Shown in pieces: positions 25,789-34,691 of a stretch of DNA of 64,000 bases. Every line of letters starts with the position of its first letter. Positions within the stretch are counted from its first letter, which is position 1. The notes beneath the pieces are model-generated. The model did no database searches and had not been told where the DNA came from. It saw nothing but the letters and a program-made list of their open reading frames with translations. The translations under genes were made by a program, and so were the position numbers. The DNA is taken from the NCBI RefSeq assembly GCF_030286555.1, contig NZ_JASVWF010000002.1:62001-126000 (forward strand), in the 5' to 3' direction. The stretch comes from Actinomycetospora termitidis (lineage in GTDB: Bacteria; Actinomycetota; Actinomycetes; Mycobacteriales; Pseudonocardiaceae).

Positions 25789-25818
25789 ACGTTAGGCGTG
25801 CTAAGTAATTCTCCGCAA
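25789..25818 (-). promoter_or_regulatory. Leaderless promoter of the CoA-transferase operon
   Basis: On the minus strand TTGCGG (25813-25818) and TAACGT (25789-25794) are 18 bases apart, and the ATG follows 7 bases after the -10 box. The -35 box overlaps the likely -10 of the divergent regulator (CGCAAT, 25814-25819), so the two promoters compete for the same DNA. Confidence 0.55.
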
Positions 25819-25826
25819 TGTGAGAT

Positions 25827-26549
25827 ATGGTTACGCATATGGGTAATCGGCACCACCGGACGGTCGACCGGGTGGCGGAGCTGCTCGAGGCCGCCGTGGC
25901 CCGGCCCGGGGCCTCCCTGACGGAGCTGGCGCGGGCGGTCGACGCGCCCGTGTCCTCGGTGCAGAAGCTCGTCGACGGGCTCGTCGCCGTCGGCTACCTC
26001 GACGAGGACGGTCGGCACTACAGCCTGGGGCCCGCCCCGTCGGTGCTCTCGGTGCGCGCCGGGCGGCCGGTGGTGCCGGTGCGGCACGGGGTGCTGGCCG
26101 GGCTCGCCGAGCGCCTCGGGCTGCCGGTGCAGCTGGCGGTGCGGGTGGGCGACGACGCGGTGTGGGTGGACTGGGCGGGCGCCGACGAGGCGTTCGACTA
26201 CGCCCTGTCCTCCCGGATCCGACGCCCGCTGGTCGAGACGGCGGCGGGGCGCGTGCTCGTGGCGCACCTGTCGGCGGCCGCCCGGCAGGCGGTGGTGCGG
26301 GCCGCCCGACCGGATGACCCGGCGTCCGGACTGGCGCTGCTGGCGGACCTGGAGCGGGTCCGGGAGACGGGGCGCGAGACCGGGCGCAGCGGACGGCTGG
26401 TGCCCGACGCCGTCGCGGTGGCGGTGCCGGTGTGGTCCGAGGGGCAGGTGGTGGCCGCGGTGTCGGTGATCGGCCGCTCGGGCGCGCTCGGAGACGGCGC
26501 CGACGAGGTCGCGACGGTGCTGCGGGAGGCTGTCGGGGAGGTCGCGTAG
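25827..26549 (+). CDS. IclR-type transcriptional regulator
   Basis: This 240-residue protein has an N-terminal winged helix (TVDRVAELLEAAVARPGASLTELARAVDAPVSSVQKLVDGLVAVGYLDEDGRHYSLG) and a C-terminal effector domain with the IclR-like layout (GLPVQLAVRVGDDAVWVDW, LVETAAGRVLVAHL, AVAVPVW, VAAVSVIG). It probably controls the divergent CoA-transferase/dehydrogenase operon in response to an acid substrate. ATG at 25827 lies 7 bases after CGCAAT; a second ATG at 25839 is possible. A 16-base palindrome covers the first codons, suggesting autoregulation. Confidence 0.85.
   Translation: MVTHMGNRHHRTVDRVAELLEAAVARPGASLTELARAVDAPVSSVQKLVDGLVAVGYLDEDGRHYSLGPAPSVLSVRAGRPVVPVRHGVLAGLAERLGLPVQLAVRVGDDAVWVDWAGADEAFDYALSSRIRRPLVETAAGRVLVAHLSAAARQAVVRAARPDDPASGLALLADLERVRETGRETGRSGRLVPDAVAVAVPVWSEGQVVAAVSVIGRSGALGDGADEVATVLREAVGEVA
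25831..25846. promoter_or_regulatory. Candidate operator of the IclR-type regulator
   Basis: TTACGCATATGGGTAA is palindromic except for one mismatched pair. It overlaps the first codons of the regulator and lies about 35 bases upstream of the divergent operon's -10 box, so one bound dimer could affect both genes. Confidence 0.5.
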
Positions 26550-26581
26550 CTTGCCGGGCAGGTCGAGGAGGGGGTCGGCGC

Positions 26582-29500
26582 GTGCACCTGAAGAGCCTGA
26601 CGCTCAAGGGCTTCAAGTCCTTCGCGTCCTCGACCACCCTGCGATTCGAACCCGGCATCACGTGCGTGGTGGGGCCGAACGGCTCCGGCAAGTCCAACGT
26701 CGTCGACGCGATCAGCTGGGTCCTCGGCGAGCAGGGCGCGAAGGCGCTGCGCGGCGGGAAGATGGAGGACGTCATCTTCGCCGGCACGTCCGGGCGGGCG
26801 CCGCTGGGGCGCGCCGAGGTGACGCTCACGATCGACAACACCGACGGCGCCCTGCCGATCTCCTACACCGAGGTGTCGATCACGCGGCGGGTCTTCCGGT
26901 CGGGCGCCGGCGAGTACGAGATCAACGGCAGCTCCTGCCGCCTGCTCGACGTCCAGGAGCTGCTCTCCGACTCCGGGATCGGGCGCGAACTGCACGTGCT
27001 CGTCGGGCAGGGTCAGCTCGACACGATCCTGCAGTCGCGCCCCGAGGAGCGGCGCGCCTTCATCGAGGAGGCGGCCGGGGTCCTCAAGCACCGCAAGCGC
27101 AAGGAGAAGGCGCTGCGCAAGCTCGAGGCGATGGAGGCCAACCTGGCCCGCCTGGGCGACCTCACCTCCGAGCTGCGCCGCCAGCTCAAGCCCCTGGGCC
27201 GGCAGGCCGAGATCGCGCGGCGGGCCCAGACCATCCAGGCCGACCTGCGCGACGCCCGGTTGCGGCTCGCCGCGGACGACCTGGTGACGCTGCGCGGCAC
27301 GATCGCCCGCGACGCCGCCGACGAGGACCAGGCCCGGCGGCGGCGTGACGAGACCGAGCGGGCGCTCGCGGCGGAGTCGGAGACCACCGCGGAGCTCGAG
27401 GCCGCGCTGGACGCCGACGCCCCCGCCTACGAGGGCGCGCGCGATGCGCACCACCGGCTGTCCTCGCTGGCCGAGCGCCTGCGCGGCACGGTCGCGCTCG
27501 CCGCCGAGCGGCACCGACACGTCACCGCCGCCGAGGAGCACGTCGCGGGGCCGGACCCGGACGAGCTGGAGCGCCAGGCGGACGCGGCCGCGGAGAACGA
27601 GGCCACGCTGACCGAGGAGGTCGCCCTCGCGCGGGAGACCCTGGAGGACGCCGCGGTCCGCCGGGAGGACGCCGAGGAGGCGCTGGAGTCGGCCGACCGC
27701 AGGGTCGCGGCGGCCTCCCGGGCGGCGGCCGACCGGCGCGAGGGGCTCGCCCGGCTCGCCGGCCAGGTGGAGACGCAGCGCGGGCGGGTCGCGGCGGCGG
27801 TGGAGGAGCTGGAGACCCTCGCCGGCTCCGTCGGGGAGACCACGGCGCGCGCCGCCGCCGCCCGGGCCGAGCTGGCGGAGGAGGAGGCGGCCGCCCCCGA
27901 CCGGGAGCCGGCCGCGGAGGCCCCGGAGGGCCCGGACGGGGCGGTGCCCGAGGACGCCCCCGACCCGGAGGCCGCCTTCGACGCCGCGACCGAGCGCCAC
28001 GAGCAGGTCCGGGCGGAGGTCGACCGCGCGGCGGCGGCCCACCGGGACGCCGAACGGGACCGCGCGCACTGGAAGGCCCGGGTGGAGGCCCTCGAGCTGA
28101 CGCTCACGCGCCGCGACGGCGCCGGCGAGCTGCTGGCCGGGGGGCGCGACGGGGTGCTGGGGTCGGTCGCGGCGCTGCTGCGGGTCGGGGCGGGCGACGA
28201 GGCCGCGGTCACCGCGGCGTTGGGGCCGGCGGCGGACGCCGTCGTGGTTACAGGGATCGGGGCGGCGGCCGACGCGCTCGAGCACCTGCACGCGAGCGAC
28301 GCGGGGCGGGCCGGGCTGGTGGTGGCCGGCTCCGGCGGCGACGCGCCCGCGGGGCCGGCGCCCGACGGCGCCGTGTGGGCCGCCGACCTGGTGCAGGCGC
28401 CCGACACGGTGGCCGCGGCGGTGGGGCGCCTGCTCGCCGGGGTCGTGGTGGTGGACGACCTCGCCGCGGCGCGGGCAGTGCTCGCGGCCCACCCGGAGCT
28501 GCAGGCGGCGACCCGGGGCGGCGACGTCCTCGGCGGCGCCTGGGCGGCCGGCGGGCCCTCGGGCAACCGCTCGATCCTGGAGATGCAGTCCGCGGCCGAC
28601 GAGGCGGGGGACCGGCTGGCCGGGGCCGAGCGCGCCGAGCGCAGCACGGCAGCGGCCCACGACGCCGCGAAGCAGGCCGAGTCGGCCGCACGGGCCGAGG
28701 TCGGGGTCGCCCGGCAGGTCCGCGACGACGCCCGCCGGGCCGACTCCGAGCGCCGCAGGGACGCCGACGCCCGGCGCGCGCAGGACGAGGCCCGGCGCGC
28801 CGAGCACGCCCGTCGCCTCGGGCGGCTCGCCGAGACGGTGCGCGGCGCGGAGGCGGAGCTCACGCGGCTCACCGAGCGACGGGCGACCGTGGAGGCCGCG
28901 CGGGACGACCGTCGCGCGGAGCTGGACGACCTCACCGAGCGCCTGGCGATGGCGACCGACCAGGCCGAGTCGGACGCCACGGACGACTCCGACGGCGGGG
29001 ACGCCGCCGCCCGCGACGCGGCCGCCGCGGCCCTGAACGCGGCGCGGGCCGCGGAGGTCGAGGGGCGGCTGACCCTGCGGACCGCCGAGGAGCGCGCCCG
29101 GGCGGTGACCGGCCGCGCCGACGCCCTGCGGCACCGGGCGCGGGCCGAACGCGAGCAGCGCGAACGCGCCGCCACCCGCCGTCGGGAACGGGAACGGCAG
29201 GCCGGGCTGCTGGTGGAGATCCTCGAGCACGGCCGGGACGGACTGGAGCGGATCGCCGCGTCCGTCGCGGCGGCGGCCGAGGCGCGGGACCGGCTCGCCG
29301 CGGCGCGGCAGGCGCGGTCGGCCGAGCTGGACGGTGCGCGGGAACGCATGCGCTCCCTGCAGCAGACCCTGGAGCGGCTCACCGACGCGGTGCACCGCGA
29401 CGAGGTGCTGCGCGCCGAGCAGCGGACCCGGCTGGCGCAGCTCGAGGAGTCGATCGCGGAACGGTTCGGCATGGGCCTCGAGGACCTCGTGCGCGAGTAC

Positions 29501-30301
29501 GGCCCCGAGGCGGGCATCCCCCCGAGCGAGGCCGAGGTCGCGGAGGTGACGGCGGCCCGGGAACGCGGCGAGCAGGTGTCGATGCCGCCGCCGATGCCCT
29601 ACGACCGCGCCGAGCAGCAGCGGCGGGCCGCCCGGGCCGAGAAGGAGCTGGGCACGCTCGGGAAGGTCAACCCGCTCGCCCTCGAGGAGTACGCGGCCCT
29701 CGAGGAGCGCTACCGGTTCCTGTCGACCCAGCTCGAGGACGTGAAGGCGTCCAAGCGCGACCTGCTCTCCGTGGTCGCCGACGTCGACCAGCGGATCCTC
29801 GACGTGTTCGCCGAGGCGTTCGCCGACGTCGCGCGGGAGTTCGAGGTCGTCTTCCCGGTGCTCTTCCCGGGCGGCGACGGGCGCCTCGTGCTCACCGAGC
29901 CCGACGACCTGCTCAACACCGGGGTGGAGGTCGAGGCCCGCCCGCCCGGGAAGAAGGTGAAGCGGCTCTCGCTGCTCTCCGGCGGGGAGAAGTCGCTGAC
30001 GGCGGTCGCCATGCTGGTGGCGATCTTCAGGGCCCGCCCGTCGCCGTTCTACGTCATGGACGAGGTCGAGGCGGCCCTCGACGACGCGAACCTCCGCCGG
30101 TTGATCTCGTTGCTCGACGACCTGCGGCGCTCCTCGCAGTTGGTGATCATCACCCACCAGAAGCCGACCATGGAGATCGCCGACGCGCTGTACGGCGTGA
30201 GCATGCGCGGGGACGGCATCACGGCGGTCGTCTCCCAGCGGCTCCGGGGCGCCGATGCGCCAGGTCCACTCGCCGGTGCGGACCCCTCGCCCGTGTCGTG
30301 A
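26582..30301 (+). CDS. smc: Chromosome segregation protein SMC
   Basis: This 1239-residue condensin ATPase organises and segregates the chromosome with ScpA and ScpB. Walker A is GPNGSGKS at residues 31-38, followed by VVDAISWVLGEQGAKALRGGKMEDVIFAG. Long coiled coils flank a hinge at about residues 510-640 (GVLGSVAALLRVGAGDEAAVTAALGPAADAVVV). The C-terminal head has the signature LLSGGEKSLTA around residue 1133 and Walker B YVMDEVEAALDDAN with Asp1160. GAGGAGGGGG precedes the GTG at 26582. Length is slightly above the usual 1190-1200, from Ala/Glu/Asp/Pro-rich stretches in the coiled coils. Confidence 0.97.
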   Translation: MHLKSLTLKGFKSFASSTTLRFEPGITCVVGPNGSGKSNVVDAISWVLGEQGAKALRGGKMEDVIFAGTSGRAPLGRAEVTLTIDNTDGALPISYTEVSITRRVFRSGAGEYEINGSSCRLLDVQELLSDSGIGRELHVLVGQGQLDTILQSRPEERRAFIEEAAGVLKHRKRKEKALRKLEAMEANLARLGDLTSELRRQLKPLGRQAEIARRAQTIQADLRDARLRLAADDLVTLRGTIARDAADEDQARRRRDETERALAAESETTAELEAALDADAPAYEGARDAHHRLSSLAERLRGTVALAAERHRHVTAAEEHVAGPDPDELERQADAAAENEATLTEEVALARETLEDAAVRREDAEEALESADRRVAAASRAAADRREGLARLAGQVETQRGRVAAAVEELETLAGSVGETTARAAAARAELAEEEAAAPDREPAAEAPEGPDGAVPEDAPDPEAAFDAATERHEQVRAEVDRAAAAHRDAERDRAHWKARVEALELTLTRRDGAGELLAGGRDGVLGSVAALLRVGAGDEAAVTAALGPAADAVVVTGIGAAADALEHLHASDAGRAGLVVAGSGGDAPAGPAPDGAVWAADLVQAPDTVAAAVGRLLAGVVVVDDLAAARAVLAAHPELQAATRGGDVLGGAWAAGGPSGNRSILEMQSAADEAGDRLAGAERAERSTAAAHDAAKQAESAARAEVGVARQVRDDARRADSERRRDADARRAQDEARRAEHARRLGRLAETVRGAEAELTRLTERRATVEAARDDRRAELDDLTERLAMATDQAESDATDDSDGGDAAARDAAAAALNAARAAEVEGRLTLRTAEERARAVTGRADALRHRARAEREQRERAATRRRERERQAGLLVEILEHGRDGLERIAASVAAAAEARDRLAAARQARSAELDGARERMRSLQQTLERLTDAVHRDEVLRAEQRTRLAQLEESIAERFGMGLEDLVREYGPEAGIPPSEAEVAEVTAARERGEQVSMPPPMPYDRAEQQRRAARAEKELGTLGKVNPLALEEYAALEERYRFLSTQLEDVKASKRDLLSVVADVDQRILDVFAEAFADVAREFEVVFPVLFPGGDGRLVLTEPDDLLNTGVEVEARPPGKKVKRLSLLSGGEKSLTAVAMLVAIFRARPSPFYVMDEVEAALDDANLRRLISLLDDLRRSSQLVIITHQKPTMEIADALYGVSMRGDGITAVVSQRLRGADAPGPLAGADPSPVS

Positions 30302-30312
30302 CGCTGTGTCGC

Positions 30313-30346
30313 GATATGATCGCAGTGTGTGATCGTTTCGTCACAC
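30313..30346. promoter_or_regulatory. Two adjacent inverted repeats downstream of smc
   Basis: GCGAT-ATG-ATCGC is followed by GTGTGA (30327-30332), 8 bases and TCACAC (30341-30346). The second resembles a CRP-type half-site pair but with 8 rather than 6 bases between arms. They lie 108 bases before the next start and could be an operator or a weak terminator. Confidence 0.35.
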
Positions 30347-30453
30347 GTCGGTGACCGACGAACGACGCGCCCGGGGAATGCCGCGAAGCGATCACCGGGC
30401 TTACGGTCAGGTCGTCGGGCAGGGGACGTCGGTTCCCCGGGGGAGGGTGGATC

Positions 30454-30924
30454 ATGACGGTGCTCCAGCCCGGGCGCTACGTGCACCTCGAGCGCTCGGC
30501 CCCCGCACGCTGCCCGCGACGGCCGTCCTCCGCGCCGGTTCCGGTCGTCGGCCACCTGGTCGTCGACGCCTCGCACAGCTCGCTCGCGCCGTACCTCGCG
30601 CAGAGCACGGTGCAGGTGCTCGTCGACGACCTGCCGCTCAGCCTGCCCTGGGGCCGCACCGACATCGCCCTGCCACCGGGCCGCCACCGCCTCGAGATCG
30701 CCGTCGACCGCGGGGACGGGTGGGGACGGGTCGTGGAGGCCGTGCCGGTGGCCGCCGGACACACCGTCGACGTGTACTACCGGGCCCCCGTCCTGCCCGG
30801 CCCCGGCACGCTCGGTCCGGTGCCGCAGGCGACGCGCGGGGTCGTCGCGCTCCTCGCGGGCCTGGTGCTGCTGCTGGCGCTGCTCGGTGTCGGGGTCGTC
30901 GCGCTCCTCGCGCTCCTGGGCTGA
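30454..30924 (+). CDS. Tail-anchored membrane protein of unknown function
   Basis: This 156-residue protein has a soluble beta-rich N-terminal domain (VQVLVDDLPLSLPWGRTDIALPPGRHRLEIAVDRG is reminiscent of PEGA-like repeats) and a single C-terminal hydrophobic helix from about residue 128 to the end (VVALLAGLVLLLALLGVGVVALLALL). This arrangement suggests a tail-anchored protein. GGGAGGG precedes the ATG. It is inserted between smc and ftsY, which are usually adjacent. No function can be assigned. Confidence 0.75.
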   Translation: MTVLQPGRYVHLERSAPARCPRRPSSAPVPVVGHLVVDASHSSLAPYLAQSTVQVLVDDLPLSLPWGRTDIALPPGRHRLEIAVDRGDGWGRVVEAVPVAAGHTVDVYYRAPVLPGPGTLGPVPQATRGVVALLAGLVLLLALLGVGVVALLALLG

Positions 30925-30973
30925 CACCCGTCGTCCGCGCCCGGTGGCGCCTTCGGCCGGACCGCGTGGCTGA

Positions 30974-30979
30974 CAGGAT
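30974..30979 (+). promoter_or_regulatory. -10 box (CAGGAT) of a leaderless ftsY promoter
   Basis: CAGGAT is followed by 6 bases and the GTG at 30986. Confidence 0.45.
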
Positions 30980-30985
30980 GGAGCC

Positions 30986-32665
30986 GTGAGTTCGCCGCTG
31001 ACCTCCCTCGACTCCTCGACCCGGGACCTGCTCGCCCAGGCCCCCGCCGCCGGGCTCTCCCCGGGGGTGCTGACGGGGATCATCGTCGCGGTCGTCGTGG
31101 TGGTGCTCCTGCTCGTCCTGATCGTGGGGCTGCTGATCGCCCGACGACGCCGCATCTCGCTGCGCGAGGAGGCCGAGCAGGAGGCCGAGGCCCCGAAGCC
31201 GTCCAAGGGCACCTACGCCGCCGGTGGGGGGTTCTCGTTCTCCGCGGGCAGCGGTGCGGCGACGAAGGACCGGCCCGAGGTCGGGCCGACCTCGCCGACG
31301 ATCGAGACTCGGTCCGCCGAGCCCGCCCCGGCCGAGCCGTCGACCACCGAGGCCCCGTCCGCATCCGCGCCGACGACCGAGCCGCCGGCCACGACCGCGC
31401 CGGCCACGGAGCGGCCGCCCGCCGAGCCGACGCCCACCACCGACCGCCCGTCGGCGCCGACGGCCGAGCCGTCCGTCGAGCCGTCCGTCGAGGCCCCCGC
31501 CGCCGAGCCGGCCCCCGCCGAGCCGTCGAGCACCGAGGCCCCGCCGGCGCCGACCACCCAGCCGACCGCCGAGCCGTCGACGACCGAGGCCCCGGCCGCA
31601 TCGGCGCCGACCACCGAGCCGACCATCGAGCGGCCGCCGGCCGCGCCGGTGGAAGCCCCGGCCGCGGAGCCCGCCCCGGCCGAGCCGTCGACCGTCGACG
31701 CCGCGCCCGCCGCGACGGCCCCCGCCGGGCCGACCGAGCCGATCGCGCCGCCCGAGGGCCGGCTGGAGCGGCTGCGCGGGCGGCTCGGGCGCAGCCGGTC
31801 GACGCTCGGCACGGGACTCCTCGGCCTGCTCGGTGCGGGCGACCTCGACGAGGACTCGTGGGAGGAGGTCGAGGACCAGCTGCTCATGGCGGACCTGGGC
31901 TCGGCGACCACCCAGGAGGTCGTCGGGAAGCTGAGGGAGCGGATCGCGTCGCGGGGGGTGCGCACCTCGGAGCAGGTCCGCGAGCTGCTCCACGAGGTCC
32001 TCGTCGAGGCGCTGGGCCCGGACATGGAGCGCTCGGTGCGGGCGCTCTCCCACGACGGACGCCCGGCCGTCGTCCTCGTCGTCGGGGTCAACGGCACCGG
32101 CAAGACCACGACGACGGGCAAGCTCGCGCGCGTGCTGGTCGGCGGCGGGCACGACATCGTGCTGGGCGCCGCCGACACGTTCCGCGCGGCCGCCGCCGAG
32201 CAGCTGCAGACCTGGGGCGAGCGGGCGGGCGCGCGGGTCGTGCGCGGTCCGGAGGGTGCCGACCCGGCCAGCGTCGCCTTCGACGCGGTCAAGCGCGGCG
32301 CCGAGTCGGGGGTCGACGCGGTCCTGCTCGACACCGCCGGCCGCCTGCACACCAAGACCGGCCTGATGGACGAGCTCGGCAAGGTCAAGCGCGTCGTCGC
32401 CCGGCAGGCCGAGGTGGACGAGGTGCTGCTCGTCCTGGACGCGACGACCGGGCAGAACGGGCTGACGCAGGCCCGCGTGTTCGGCGAGGTCGTCGACGTG
32501 ACGGGCGTCGTGCTGACGAAGCTCGACGGCACCGCGAAGGGCGGCATCGTGTTCCAGGTGCAGCGCGAGCTCGGGGTGCCGGTCAAGCTCGTCGGCCTCG
32601 GGGAGGGCCCGGACGACCTCGCGCCCTTCGAGCCCGGCGCGTTCGTGGACGCCCTGCTGCGCTGA
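30986..32665 (+). CDS. ftsY: Signal recognition particle receptor FtsY
   Basis: This 559-residue GTPase is the membrane receptor for SRP and works with Ffh, encoded later in the window. An N-terminal membrane helix (about residues 29-52) anchors it, unlike E. coli FtsY. A long low-complexity linker rich in Pro, Ala, Glu and Thr (about 75-255) contains imperfect repeats. The NG domain follows, with GVNGTGKTTTTGKLA at 367, DTFRAAAAEQL, DTAGRLH and TKLDGTAKGG. The linker makes it longer than most actinobacterial homologues (about 400-450). The GTG at 30986 sits 6 bases behind a -10 box. Confidence 0.96.
   Translation: MSSPLTSLDSSTRDLLAQAPAAGLSPGVLTGIIVAVVVVVLLLVLIVGLLIARRRRISLREEAEQEAEAPKPSKGTYAAGGGFSFSAGSGAATKDRPEVGPTSPTIETRSAEPAPAEPSTTEAPSASAPTTEPPATTAPATERPPAEPTPTTDRPSAPTAEPSVEPSVEAPAAEPAPAEPSSTEAPPAPTTQPTAEPSTTEAPAASAPTTEPTIERPPAAPVEAPAAEPAPAEPSTVDAAPAATAPAGPTEPIAPPEGRLERLRGRLGRSRSTLGTGLLGLLGAGDLDEDSWEEVEDQLLMADLGSATTQEVVGKLRERIASRGVRTSEQVRELLHEVLVEALGPDMERSVRALSHDGRPAVVLVVGVNGTGKTTTTGKLARVLVGGGHDIVLGAADTFRAAAAEQLQTWGERAGARVVRGPEGADPASVAFDAVKRGAESGVDAVLLDTAGRLHTKTGLMDELGKVKRVVARQAEVDEVLLVLDATTGQNGLTQARVFGEVVDVTGVVLTKLDGTAKGGIVFQVQRELGVPVKLVGLGEGPDDLAPFEPGAFVDALLR
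31312..31705 (+). repeat. Imperfect tandem repeats in the ftsY linker
   Basis: Four imperfect copies of a unit encoding approximately AEPAPAEPSTTEAP followed by SAPTTEP occur across this stretch. The shared DNA core is GCCGAGCCGTCGA followed by ACCGAGGCCCC. Such a tract may vary in length between strains. Confidence 0.7.
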
Positions 32666-32885
32666 CACCGTCGCCGAGAGGTACGTGAGGCACCGTCCGC
32701 GGCCTGTCGAGGTGCCTGGTGTCCCTCTCGGCGGAGAGTCGACCCGCACGACCATCCGGGTGACACGCACCGTCACGAACGAGCGTCACCGTGTGGCCGA
32801 GAGTCACCACGAGAAGGTGATCGAGGCCACGCAGAGCGCCGATGTCCGGTTCGGCAACGTGATGGTCACATGATTCGGTGGGCTG
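32666..32885 (+). promoter_or_regulatory. Intergenic region upstream of amtB
   Basis: No gene is supported here. Several GTCAC pentamers occur between 32770 and 32810 and again near 32866, which are half-site-like for GlnR (GTNAC), but they lack GAAAC partners at the proper distance. An in-frame 62-codon stretch from 32685 looks like a shadow frame. Confidence 0.3.
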
Positions 32886-32923
32886 TTAACTGCCGAGAAA
32901 CACCGGCAGACGCTGCTTGAAAC
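32886..32923 (+). promoter_or_regulatory. GlnR-type operator upstream of amtB-glnK-glnD
   Basis: TTAAC, 6 bases, GAAAC, 6 bases, AGACG, 6 bases, GAAAC. The spacing is exactly that of the actinobacterial GlnR binding consensus (GTNAC-n6-GAAAC repeated, with n6 between). Both GAAAC boxes are perfect; the first partner box is close and the third is weak. It ends 69 bases before the amtB start, in the position where GlnR activates ammonium-transport operons under nitrogen limitation. Confidence 0.75.
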
Positions 32924-32992
32924 ACGTTCTCAGCATCCTTCTCCCCCAGTGACCGCCTCGAAGACGGTGGACCGCAGGAGGGACGAACGACC

Positions 32993-34330
32993 GTGTTGAA
33001 TGCCGGAAGTACCGCGTGGGTGCTCGTCAGCGCCGCGCTGGTGATGCTCATGACCCCAGGGCTCGCGTTCTTCTACGGCGGCATGGTCCGCTCGAAGAGC
33101 GTCCTGAACATGCTCATGATGAACTTCATGTGCCTGGCGATCGTGTCGGTGCTGTGGTGCCTGTACGGCTTCTCGCTGGCGTTCGGCAACGACCTCGGCG
33201 GCGGCCTGCTCGGCGGCTTCGAGTACGTGGGCCTGGGCGGCCTGCCGACCGACCCGATCGGCACCGACCCCGACAAGATCCCGATCCTCGCGTTCGCGAT
33301 GTTCCAGCTGATGTTCGCGATCATCACGCCCGCCCTGATCTCGGGCGCCGTGCCGGAGCGGACCAAGTTCTGGAGCTGGGGCATCTTCGTCGTCCTCTGG
33401 TCGACGATCGTGTACTTCCCCGTCGCGCACTGGGTGTTCGCCTTTGACGGCACCACCGCCGAGACCGGTGGCTGGATCGCCAACACGCTCGGCGCCCTGG
33501 ACTTCGCCGGTGGGACCGCGGTCCACATCAACGCCGGTGCGGCGGGCCTCGCCCTCGCGATCGTGCTCGGCAAGCGCCGCGGCTGGCCCCGTGACCCGGG
33601 CCGCCCGCACTCGCTGCCCTTCGTGCTCCTCGGCGCCAGCCTGCTGTGGTTCGGCTGGTACGGCTTCAACGCCGGCTCCGCGCTGGGCGCCAACCAGAAC
33701 GCCGCGATCGCCTTCACGACGACGACGCTGGCGACCGCCGCCGCCGTCATCGGCTGGTTGGTCGTCGAGCAGCTCCGCGACGGCAAGCCGACCACGCTCG
33801 GTGCCGCCTCGGGTGCCGTCGCCGGCCTCGTCGCGATCACCCCGGCCTGTGCCTTCGTCAACCCGATCGGCGGTCTCGCGATCGGCGTCATCGCCGGTGC
33901 GGTCTGCGCGCTCTGCGTCTCGCTGAAGTTCCGCCTCGGCTTCGACGACTCGCTCGACGTCGTCGCGGTCCACCTCGTCGGTGGTCTGATCGGCACGATC
34001 CTGATCGGCTTCTTCGGCACCACCTCGCTGAACGAGGCCAGCGCGGACGGCCTGTTCTACGGCGGCGGGTTCGGGCAGCTGGGCATCCAGGTCGTCGCCG
34101 CCCTCGCCGTCCTCGTCTACTCCTTCGTCGTCACGGCCATCATCGCCCTGGTCATCAAGGTGACGATCGGGTTCCGTGTGAGCGACGAGGACGAATCGAC
34201 GGGCATCGACGAGTCGCAGCACGCGGAGAGCAGCTACGACTACTCCGGGCTGCGCAGCAGCGGTGGCCACAGTTCGATTCTCGACGCCGCGACGTCGAAG
34301 GTGCCGGCCTCGGCCGGTCAGGAGGGCTGA
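32993..34330 (+). CDS. amtB: Ammonium transporter AmtB
   Basis: This 445-residue integral membrane protein conducts ammonia/ammonium. Eleven hydrophobic segments can be followed from ALVMLMTPGLAFFYGGMVRSK to VIALVIKVTIGF. Signature motifs include DFAGGTAVHINAGAAGLA with the first pore His, and DVVAVHLVGGLIGT with the second. The C-terminal cytoplasmic tail (about 45 residues, Ser/Asp-rich) is longer than in E. coli. GGAGG lies 8 bases before the GTG at 32993; a TTG follows directly. It heads the nitrogen operon, 3 bases before glnK. Confidence 0.96.
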   Translation: MLNAGSTAWVLVSAALVMLMTPGLAFFYGGMVRSKSVLNMLMMNFMCLAIVSVLWCLYGFSLAFGNDLGGGLLGGFEYVGLGGLPTDPIGTDPDKIPILAFAMFQLMFAIITPALISGAVPERTKFWSWGIFVVLWSTIVYFPVAHWVFAFDGTTAETGGWIANTLGALDFAGGTAVHINAGAAGLALAIVLGKRRGWPRDPGRPHSLPFVLLGASLLWFGWYGFNAGSALGANQNAAIAFTTTTLATAAAVIGWLVVEQLRDGKPTTLGAASGAVAGLVAITPACAFVNPIGGLAIGVIAGAVCALCVSLKFRLGFDDSLDVVAVHLVGGLIGTILIGFFGTTSLNEASADGLFYGGGFGQLGIQVVAALAVLVYSFVVTAIIALVIKVTIGFRVSDEDESTGIDESQHAESSYDYSGLRSSGGHSSILDAATSKVPASAGQEG

Positions 34331-34672
<342 letters not shown>

Positions 34673-34691
34673 CTCGCCGACCCGACGTCCG

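Noticed and set aside
26640-26660. GATTCGAACCCGG resembles the T-loop of a tRNA read on the opposite strand
   Set aside because: It encodes the conserved RFEPGI stretch of SMC and no acceptor stem, anticodon arm or D arm can be built around it.
26198-30157. A 1319-codon antisense frame across smc
   Set aside because: Low-complexity Arg/Gly/Val/Leu composition mirrors the coding bias of smc, and no domain is visible.
30327-30346. CRP-like site GTGTGA-n8-TCACAC after smc
   Set aside because: CRP-type sites have 6 bases between the arms; here there are 8, and no CRP-controlled gene is evident. It is listed only as an inverted repeat.
32685-32873. A 62-codon plus-strand ORF between ftsY and amtB
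   Set aside because: It has no ribosome site, no recognisable motif and lies in a regulatory region with GlnR-like elements.
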